12,735 nucleotides of DNA. Origin: Clostridia bacterium (lineage in GTDB: Bacteria; Bacillota; Clostridia; Oscillospirales; CAG-272). Position 1 is the stretch's first letter. Each line of letters opens with the position of its first letter. The stretch spans positions 1 through 12,735 of the forward strand of contig CAAGKS010000005.1 in NCBI GenBank assembly GCA_900770605.1, read 5' to 3'. Shown in pieces: positions 1 to 5,467 of this stretch. A program made the position numbers and the translations under genes. The notes below the pieces were generated by a model. That model had not been told where the DNA came from. It worked only from the letters and a program-made list of their open reading frames with translations, and searched no databases.

Positions 1-120
1 GTCACGGAAGTTACCGATATGGACTGAGCCCGAGGGACTTACGCCCGCGGCGCACACGTATTCTTCTTTGTTGGGGTTGCGCTCGATTATTCTCTGCGCA
101 ATTTCATCCGACCAATGCAT
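1..120 (-). CDS. lysK: Class I lysyl-tRNA synthetase, N-terminal 40 codons (partial, runs off the window)
   Basis: The enzyme charges tRNA-Lys with lysine in the cytoplasm using ATP. Translating the minus strand from the ATG at 120-118 gives a 40-residue open frame that reaches the window edge. It begins MHWSDEIAQRI and contains AAGVSPSGSVHIGNFRD (about residues 24-40). The HW(A/S)D start followed by (A/S)G(I/V)(S/T)PSG.(V/I)HIGN is, from family knowledge, the hallmark of class I LysRS (LysK), in which HIGN is the HIGH-type ATP-binding signature of the Rossmann fold. An AAGGAG ribosome site lies at 133-128, seven bases before the ATG, and a consensus promoter lies just upstream. The leader is only about 40 nt, too short for a T-box. 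Most Firmicutes use the unrelated class II LysS, so this form is a minority one. Only the N-terminus is visible; the KMSKS region cannot be checked. Identification is by motif recall. Confidence 0.85.
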   Translation of the reverse strand, partial: MHWSDEIAQRIIERNPNKEEYVCAAGVSPSGSVHIGNFRD

Positions 121-165
121 TATATTTCTCCTTAAAATAAAATAAACATAAAACTTCAATTTAAT

Positions 166-194
166 ATTGTAGCATATAACTTTATGATTGTCAA
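166..194 (-). promoter_or_regulatory. Sigma-A promoter of lysK
   Basis: On the minus strand, TTGACA (194-189) and TACAAT (171-166) are separated by exactly 17 bp. Transcription should begin near 160-158, leaving a leader of about 40 nt that carries the AAGGAG site of lysK. The surrounding DNA is A/T-rich. The match is perfect at -35 and one base off at -10. Confidence 0.85.
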
Positions 195-347
195 TAAGAA
201 GCTTCAAAAAAGCCGCTTTTCCGTAGTAAAAACGGGGTTTTGGGATCTGCGCGAGCGCGGGGCGGGGAGGTTTTGTGACGGCTGAGTGGACGTTATAGGA
301 AGAAAAGGTAAAATTTTTAGGAAAAAGTGAATTTTTTTTAGTATGCC
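195..347. other. Divergent intergenic region between lysK and SBP promoters; no gene seen
   Basis: This spacer separates two outward-facing promoters. It holds a G-rich patch (about 250-270) and A/T tracts at 311-340 (runs of A and T immediately upstream of the SBP -35) that could act as an UP element. The segment 275-289 (gtgacggctgagtgg) resembles the end of the repeat at the right end of the window (gtgacggatgagtag). No credible coding frame with a ribosome site was found. Confidence 0.5.
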
Positions 348-376
348 TTGACAATGTTGACGAAATCGTGTATAAT
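348..376 (+). promoter_or_regulatory. Consensus sigma-A promoter of the SBP operon
   Basis: TTGACA at 348-353 and TATAAT at 371-376 match the consensus perfectly, with a 17-bp spacer. A/T tracts at 311-340 precede it. A second TTGAC lies at 356-360 in the spacer. Transcription should start near 383, so the two-copy 12-bp repeat (387-410) falls in the extreme 5' leader. This predicts very strong expression unless it is repressed. Confidence 0.88.
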
Positions 377-386
377 TGTTATACAT

Positions 387-410
387 ATATTTATGCAAAT
401 ATTTATGCAA
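387..410 (+). repeat. Perfect 2 x 12-bp tandem repeat in the SBP operon leader
   Basis: The unit atatttatgcaa occurs twice head to tail (387-398 and 399-410), directly after the predicted start of transcription and immediately before the AAAAGGAG ribosome site. A 12-bp period is not a whole helical turn. The unit could be a repeated binding site for a regulator or an RNA leader element; the function is inferred only from position. Confidence 0.8.
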
Positions 411-425
411 AAAAGGAGAAACAGC

Positions 426-1892
426 ATGAGAAAAATTTTAGCGCTGGTACTCGCTTGTTTGATGCTTGTTGCTGTCTTTGCTTCTTGTCAGCAGGACGAG
501 CAAGAGAATAACAATGACTACGTACCGAAGGACGATCCGTACGAGAAGGACGATCTTCCTGCACTTGATTATGATGGTGAAACTATCACTATGCTCTACT
601 GGTCTGACCGTCTCCACAAGGACGAGTTCGAGATCACCGAGCCCTCTGATGATATGGTAGTTAACGCGTCTTACTCTCGTAACAGAACTGTTGAGACCAG
701 ACTTAACATCAAGTTCGATTACGTTTCAACCCCCGGTAACACCAACAACACCCAGAAGTTCGTTCAGTTCCTTGACAGAGATATCTTTGGCGGAGCTTGT
801 GAGTACGATATTTTTGGTTGCTACGGTCTTACTACCGCATCTTGCGCGACCTCAGGACTTTGCATGGACCTCAAGGACTATGATTACCTTGACTTCGATA
901 AGCCCTGGTGGCCTGAGCGTCTTGAAGAAGAGGCTACTATCAACAAGAAGCTTTACTTCGCTTCCGGCGATATCTCCACCAGCTATCTTTACGAGATGTA
1001 CATGATCTATTACAACACCGATATGATCACGGAGTATAGATTTGATACTGATCCTCTTGACTACGCTATCGAGGGAACTTGGACTTGGGATAAGTTCTAC
1101 GATTACTGCGCAGCAATAGGCGCAAACGACAGCAACAGCAACCAGACTGTTGACGGTGACGATAAGTACGGCTTCATCGCTGAGATCGGAACTCTCTGTC
1201 CTATATTCTTCTCTGCAGACCTTAAGATGTTCAGCCACGATAACACCGGCGGTATCTCGGTTGACGAGTCCTGCTTCGGCGATAAGGCTGACGCTTTCGT
1301 AGCTGATATAAACACTCTCCTTCACTCTTCGGGTACAGCTCTTTTCTATGAGCTTACCGATAACAAGGTTAAAGATTTCTTCGCAAACGGCAATACCCTG
1401 TTTATGATCAATAAGGCATCCGTTGCAAAGAACACCCTTGCAGTTAAGGAAGGTCTTAACTACGGTATTCTTCCTATGCCTAAGTACGACGAGGAGCAGG
1501 AAGAGTACGTTTCCACCCTTGCAAACGGATTCTCACTCTACGGAATGAGTATCGGTGTAGCAGGTCAGGAGGGAAGAGACGAGATGTGCGCTGCAGTTCT
1601 CGAGTGCCTTGCATCCGAGTCTTACAGACAGATCTCCCCCGTTCTCTTTGAGACTGTAATGAAGCTTCGTTACTCCCCCAACGTTCAGTCCTCTCAGGTT
1701 TACGATATCGTAAGAGCGACTGTTCAGTTTGACCTCTCCAGAATCTTCCACAAGGCTCTCGAGTCTATTCCTCAGAGCTTGTTCAAGAACACCATCAGGG
1801 ATAACACGTCTTGGGGTGCTCAGGGTCCTAGCCAGACAAGAACGCTCAACCGCCTCATCGAAGAGGTTATCATGAGCGCGTTCGACTCCTAA
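426..1892 (+). CDS. Extracellular solute-binding lipoprotein, paralog 1 (488 aa)
   Basis: Predicted surface-anchored substrate receptor of an ABC importer. Residues 1-20 form a lipoprotein signal peptide (basic MRK, hydrophobic core) ending in FAS-C21, the lipobox cysteine, followed by an acidic/Asn-rich linker (22-45). Family marks: LPALDYDGETITMLYW (44-59), SRNRTVETRLNIKF (84-97), FDKPWWPERL (157-166), MFSHDNTGGISVDESCF (268-284), YGILPMPKYDEEQEEYVSTL (346-365) and LECLASESYR (392-401). The overall design is that of large clostridial extracellular solute-binding proteins, often carbohydrate (CUT1-type) receptors; the ligand is unknown. The start is the ATG at 426, eight bases after GGAG (415-418); the frame stays open upstream to a TTG at 348, but that lies in the -35 box. 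Lysine is nearly always AAG and phenylalanine mostly TTC, suggesting a highly expressed gene. It is the first gene of a three-paralog operon without permease genes nearby. Confidence 0.9.
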   Translation: MRKILALVLACLMLVAVFASCQQDEQENNNDYVPKDDPYEKDDLPALDYDGETITMLYWSDRLHKDEFEITEPSDDMVVNASYSRNRTVETRLNIKFDYVSTPGNTNNTQKFVQFLDRDIFGGACEYDIFGCYGLTTASCATSGLCMDLKDYDYLDFDKPWWPERLEEEATINKKLYFASGDISTSYLYEMYMIYYNTDMITEYRFDTDPLDYAIEGTWTWDKFYDYCAAIGANDSNSNQTVDGDDKYGFIAEIGTLCPIFFSADLKMFSHDNTGGISVDESCFGDKADAFVADINTLLHSSGTALFYELTDNKVKDFFANGNTLFMINKASVAKNTLAVKEGLNYGILPMPKYDEEQEEYVSTLANGFSLYGMSIGVAGQEGRDEMCAAVLECLASESYRQISPVLFETVMKLRYSPNVQSSQVYDIVRATVQFDLSRIFHKALESIPQSLFKNTIRDNTSWGAQGPSQTRTLNRLIEEVIMSAFDS

Positions 1893-1921
1893 TGATTTGA
1901 GGACGTTAGAAAAAAAGTAAA

Positions 1922-3397
1922 ATGAAAAAAATATTAGCACTTTTGGCGGCTTGCCTGGTGCTTTTGACGCTGATCGTTGGCTGCTCGTCTGATGAGACGG
2001 CCAACGATAACAGCGGCAAACCAAACGAGGACGGTCGATATGACCCAAGTCTATACGAGGAGGACGATCTCCCCGAGCTTGACTTTGGGGGAGAAAAGGT
2101 GACCGTCCTTTTTTGGAACGATGGCGAGCACGATGAATTTGAGATCACCGAAGCATCGGATGATATGCTTAAAAACTCCATCTACGAGCGCAACAGAACT
2201 GTGTCGCAAAGGCTTGGAATAGAGTTTGAATACGTAGGAGTGCCCGGTTTTGAAACTCCGCCTTTTGAAAAAGAGCTTTACGATGATATTTTTGCAGGCG
2301 CTTGCGATTACGATCTTGTGGCATCGTTTTCCATGACGGTGGCGGCTTGCGCAACGTCGGGACTTTGCAACGATCTGCTTGATTATGACTATTTGAATTT
2401 TGATAAGCCGTGGTGGCCCGAGAGACTTACTGACGAGGCAACGATAAGCAAGCAGTTGTTTTTCGCGGCGGGCGATATTTCAACGAGTACCCTGTACGAG
2501 ATGTATATGGTGTTCTACAATATCGATATGTTTGAGGAATACAAGATCTCCGAGGATCCCACCGCCCTCGCGCTTGACGGCAAGTGGACGTGGGATAAGC
2601 TTTATGAGTACGCGTCGTACGTCGGCTACGAGGAGCACAGCAACGATAACGTGCCGAGTGACGGAGACCGCTTTGGATTTATCCTTGAGGACGCTACCAT
2701 AGACCCGATATTCTTCTCGGCGGGGCTGCGTATGTTCAGCCACGATAACACGGGCGGAATTTCGGTGGACGAAAGCTGCTTTAGCTCAACGGCTTCAAAC
2801 TTTATAGACACGTTCAACTCCTTCCTGCACACGTCGGGAGACGCGTATTTCAGACCTAAGAGCACTGATCTTTCCGCAAGGACAACGGGCGAGATGTTCT
2901 CGCGCGGCGAGGCGCTTATGACCATAGGCAGAGCCTGCTGGGCAAGAGATATATTCGCGGCTACCGAGTCTCTTGAGTACGGAATACTTCCCGTGCCCAA
3001 GGCAACCGAGGATCAGGAGGAATACGTCTCCGCGCTTTATGCGCGAGACACGTTTTACGCGATAAGCGCAGGCTCTCCTATTGATGACATTGCGGCGGCA
3101 ACGCTGGAATGTATGGGCTCTGAGTCTTACAGACGCGTGACACCCGTCCTGTTTGAAACTATTATGAAGCTCCGTTATTCTCCTACGGCGGCTTCCTCAC
3201 AGGTTTACGATATAGTGAGAGAGTCTATCTCCTTTGACCTCTCCAGAATATTCCATCGCGCGCTCAACAAAGTTCCGCTTTATGTTTTCAGAAATGCGGT
3301 AAAGGATAACACTCCGTGGGGCGCAAATTCGGCTGATACGACAAGGCAGTTGAATAATATGATAGAAGAATACATAATGAGTTCATTTGATAAATGA
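1922..3397 (+). CDS. Extracellular solute-binding lipoprotein, paralog 2 (491 aa)
   Basis: Second paralog, collinear with its neighbours from end to end. The signal peptide ends LIVG-C21, again a lipobox with cysteine at residue 21. Shared blocks include LPELDFGGEKVTVLFW (50-65), ERNRTVSQRLGIEFEYV (89-105), FDKPWWPERL (160-169), MFSHDNTGGISVDESCF (271-287) and LECMGSESYRR (395-405). The gene begins 29 bp after paralog 1 stops, with no terminator between them. The ribosome site is weak: GAGGA (1899-1903) is about 18 nt from the ATG, and only an A-rich tract lies close. Codon use differs from paralog 1 (many TTT and AAA), which with the weak start suggests lower protein output. Its stop TGA (3395-3397) overlaps the region of the paralog 3 start, suggesting translational coupling. 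The ligand is unknown; a surface receptor role is inferred from the family. Confidence 0.88.
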   Translation: MKKILALLAACLVLLTLIVGCSSDETANDNSGKPNEDGRYDPSLYEEDDLPELDFGGEKVTVLFWNDGEHDEFEITEASDDMLKNSIYERNRTVSQRLGIEFEYVGVPGFETPPFEKELYDDIFAGACDYDLVASFSMTVAACATSGLCNDLLDYDYLNFDKPWWPERLTDEATISKQLFFAAGDISTSTLYEMYMVFYNIDMFEEYKISEDPTALALDGKWTWDKLYEYASYVGYEEHSNDNVPSDGDRFGFILEDATIDPIFFSAGLRMFSHDNTGGISVDESCFSSTASNFIDTFNSFLHTSGDAYFRPKSTDLSARTTGEMFSRGEALMTIGRACWARDIFAATESLEYGILPVPKATEDQEEYVSALYARDTFYAISAGSPIDDIAAATLECMGSESYRRVTPVLFETIMKLRYSPTAASSQVYDIVRESISFDLSRIFHRALNKVPLYVFRNAVKDNTPWGANSADTTRQLNNMIEEYIMSSFDK

Positions 3398-3408
3398 TGA
3401 GGTTTTTT

Positions 3409-4884
3409 ATGAAAAGAATAATTTGTTTTCTCATAGCGGCAATAATGCTTTGCGCGATGTTTGTTGGCTGTAAGAAGGACGAAAATACTGATGATAATAC
3501 TTACGTCCCGCCCGCAAACGATCCGTATGAAAAGGACGATCTTCCCGAGCTTAATTACGGCGGAGATACGCTTACCGTGCTCTATTGGAACGATAACTTC
3601 CACAATGAGTTCGATATCACCGAGCCCTCTGACGATATGGTAAGCAATTCGGTTTATAACCGTGACCGCACCGTTAAGGCAAGACTTAACGTCGGTATCA
3701 ATTACGTTGGTACTCCCGGCTGGGAGACCGCTCCCTTCGTTGAGTTCTTGGACAGAGACGTCTTTTCGGGCGCGTGCGAGTACGACCTTGCCTGCTCGGC
3801 GTCTATAACAGTCGCGTCCTGCGCTACGAGCAATTTGTGCGAGGACCTTCTTGACTACGATTACATCAATTTTGATAAGCCCTGGTGGCCTGATGCTCTT
3901 ACCGAGGAGGCTACTATCAACAGAAAGCTCTACTTTGCATCGGGAGATATTTCCACCAGCTATCTCTATGAGATGTATATCAACTTCTATAATCTCGATA
4001 TAGTTGAGGAATTCAAGCTCACTGACGATTTCACACAGATCGCGCTTGACGGTAATTGGACCTGGGATAAGTTCTATGAGTTCTCAAACGTTGTTGGATA
4101 CGATGAGAAGAACGGCGATAACATTCCGAGCAACGGCGACAGATTTGGATTTATTATTGAGACAGGCGCGATAGACTGCGCGTTTTACAGCGCGGATCTT
4201 CATATGTTCAGCCATGACAACACGGGCGGTATCTCCGTTGACGAGTCCTGCTTCGGCGGTAGGGCTGACACCTTTATAACCGAGCTCAATAACTTCATTC
4301 ACCGCTCGGGAAGCGTATTCTATACAACTCCCAAGAGCGAGCATAACGACGACGCTAACGATACTCAGAAGTCGTCAAAGTGGATGTTCTCCAGAGGCGA
4401 GTCTCTGTTTATCTTTGGAAGAGCGATAATCGCAAAGGACGTATTTGCGCAGGCTCAGGGCTTGGAGTACGGTATCCTTCCTATCCCGAAGTACGATGAG
4501 GAGCAGGAGCAGTACGTTTCTACGCTCACGAACCAGTTCACTCTGTATTCTATCAGTATCGGATCTCATGATCCCGAGATGGCATCTGCCGCTCTTGAGT
4601 GCATGGCTTCCGAGTCTTACAGACAGGTTACTCCCGTGCTTTACGAGACTATCATGAAGCTCCGTTACGCTCCCACTGCGGCGTCCTCTCAGATATACGA
4701 TATCGTAAGAGAGACCACCACGTTTGACCTCTCCAGAATATTCCACCGCGCGCTTGAATCCGAGCCCGAGTGGATATTCAAGAACGCGATCCAGAAGGAT
4801 GAGAGCTGGGGAGCAAAGGCAAACGACAAGACCAGACTTCTCAACCGCCTCATAGAAGAGATAATTATGAGCGCTTTTGAGTAA
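3409..4884 (+). CDS. Extracellular solute-binding lipoprotein, paralog 3 (491 aa)
   Basis: Third paralog of the tandem set. Residues 1-20 (MKRIICFLIAAIMLCAMFVG) form a signal peptide and C21 is the predicted lipidated cysteine, as in the other two. I chose the ATG at 3409 because GATGAGG (3396-3402) lies six bases before it and the signal peptide then starts with KR; ATGs at 3394 and 3397 in the same frame would add five or four residues and have no good ribosome site. Conserved blocks: NRDRTVKARLN (84-94), FDKPWWPDAL (155-164), MFSHDNTGGISVDESCF (266-282), YGILPIPKYDEEQEQYVSTL (354-373) and LECMASESYR (396-405). It carries a hydrophilic insertion (about 308-325, with KSEHNDDANDTQKSS) relative to paralog 1. 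No clear intrinsic terminator follows. Role: ABC-importer receptor, ligand unknown. Confidence 0.9.
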   Translation: MKRIICFLIAAIMLCAMFVGCKKDENTDDNTYVPPANDPYEKDDLPELNYGGDTLTVLYWNDNFHNEFDITEPSDDMVSNSVYNRDRTVKARLNVGINYVGTPGWETAPFVEFLDRDVFSGACEYDLACSASITVASCATSNLCEDLLDYDYINFDKPWWPDALTEEATINRKLYFASGDISTSYLYEMYINFYNLDIVEEFKLTDDFTQIALDGNWTWDKFYEFSNVVGYDEKNGDNIPSNGDRFGFIIETGAIDCAFYSADLHMFSHDNTGGISVDESCFGGRADTFITELNNFIHRSGSVFYTTPKSEHNDDANDTQKSSKWMFSRGESLFIFGRAIIAKDVFAQAQGLEYGILPIPKYDEEQEQYVSTLTNQFTLYSISIGSHDPEMASAALECMASESYRQVTPVLYETIMKLRYAPTAASSQIYDIVRETTTFDLSRIFHRALESEPEWIFKNAIQKDESWGAKANDKTRLLNRLIEEIIMSAFE

Positions 4885-4942
4885 TAAAACACTTAAAAAT
4901 ACAAATTTTATAATATTTTGTTAATAAAAATACGTAAAAGTG

Positions 4943-4971
4943 TTGATTTTTGCGTAAAAAGAGAGTATAAT
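4943..4971 (+). promoter_or_regulatory. Sigma-A promoter of the 82-aa membrane protein gene
   Basis: TTGATT (4943-4948) and TATAAT (4966-4971) are spaced by 17 bp. The predicted start near 4978 leaves a short leader with AAGGAG at 4991-4996. CGTAAAA occurs twice, at 4933-4939 and 4953-4959, 20 bp apart around the -35, which might be operator half-sites. Confidence 0.8.
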
Positions 4972-5003
4972 ATCTGTACACAAATCTTGAAAGGAGAATT
5001 ATT

Positions 5004-5252
5004 ATGGCATCTTCAAATTCCTTCACAGCTACATACGAAGCGCTTCCTAAGATCGTAAAGATTATTATTCAGATCGTGCTCAATGGTCTTGTAAGCGGAA
5101 TTTACAGAATCCTTCGTTATCTTGAAACGAAGAATGTTGTAACGCTTGTCGTTGGTATTCTTTGCCTTGTTACACCCGTTGGATTCGTTCTCTGGATCAT
5201 AGACCTTATAACAGAGATCACAAATAATAAGATTACTGTACTTGCTGCGTAA
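5004..5252 (+). CDS. Small uncharacterised membrane protein (82 aa)
   Basis: I do not recognise a characterised family. The ATG is seven bases after a perfect AAGGAG (4991-4996). The protein has a polar N-terminus (1-13), a basic/hydrophobic stretch (about 14-36) with Arg/Lys, a short charged segment RYLETKN (38-44), then a strongly hydrophobic helix (about 45-68) ending in LWIIDLITEITNNKITVLAA. The first stretch may be a membrane helix or an amphipathic one, giving one or two membrane passes. The LWIIDLIT segment is reminiscent of small TM2-like or YqaE-like proteins, but the match is weak. The gene stands alone between a good promoter and a strong terminator. Codons are biased like those of paralog 1 of the SBP operon, suggesting substantial expression. 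A cell-envelope role is the only safe inference. Confidence 0.8.
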   Translation: MASSNSFTATYEALPKIVKIIIQIVLNGLVSGIYRILRYLETKNVVTLVVGILCLVTPVGFVLWIIDLITEITNNKITVLAA

Positions 5253-5260
5253 TAGCACAA

Positions 5261-5303
5261 AAATAAAGGGCGTCTGCCGTATGGCAGGCGTCCTTTATTT
5301 TTT
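5261..5303 (+). terminator. Strong intrinsic terminator after the 82-aa gene
   Basis: The left arm aaataaagggcgtctgcc (5261-5278) pairs with ggcaggcgtcctttattt (5283-5300) through 18 bp including two G-U pairs, around a GTAT loop, followed by more T. Because the arms contain A and T runs on both sides, it could also work on the other strand. It begins eight bases after the stop codon and separates the gene from the ABC operon. Confidence 0.93.
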
Positions 5304-5369
5304 ACACCAAAGCATCACCAAAAAATCATTCTCGGAGAGGGGAAAGATTTTTAGCGTTCATAATATGTC

Positions 5370-5388
5370 TATAATTATATGATATAAT
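5370..5388 (+). promoter_or_regulatory. Probable -10 region and palindrome upstream of the ABC operon
   Basis: Two TATAAT hexamers (5370-5375 and 5383-5388) lie in an A/T-rich stretch about 80-95 bp before the ATPase gene. Neither has a good -35 at 16-18 bp, so a weak or activated promoter is likely. The segment 5374-5388 is a perfect 7-1-7 inverted repeat, ATTATAT-G-ATATAAT, which includes the second -10. Farther downstream a small hairpin (CTCCG 5409-5413 with CGGAG 5420-5424) lies in the leader. Confidence 0.4.
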
Positions 5389-5467
5389 GTATTATGTATG
5401 AGTGTTTTCTCCGTTTAGGCGGAGGAAATTTAAGACGTAAAAAAGAGAAAGGAATTTCTTTTGGATT

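Noticed and set aside
204..410. 68-codon minus-strand frame in the lysK/SBP intergenic region
   Set aside because: It overlaps two promoters and the tandem repeat, has no ribosome site, and its composition looks non-coding.
387..410. CRISPR-like or minisatellite array
   Set aside because: Only two adjacent 12-bp units without spacers are present; no cas genes and no further copies are visible.
348..425. N-terminal extension of SBP paralog 1 from a TTG at 348
   Set aside because: The TTG is part of the -35 hexamer and would be upstream of the transcript start; the ATG at 426 has a good ribosome site and gives a proper lipoprotein signal peptide.
5409..5425. GGAGG in a small leader hairpin as a hidden ribosome site or riboswitch
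   Set aside because: No start codon lies at a suitable distance after GGAGG (5421-5425), and a 5-bp stem alone is too small to support a riboswitch call.
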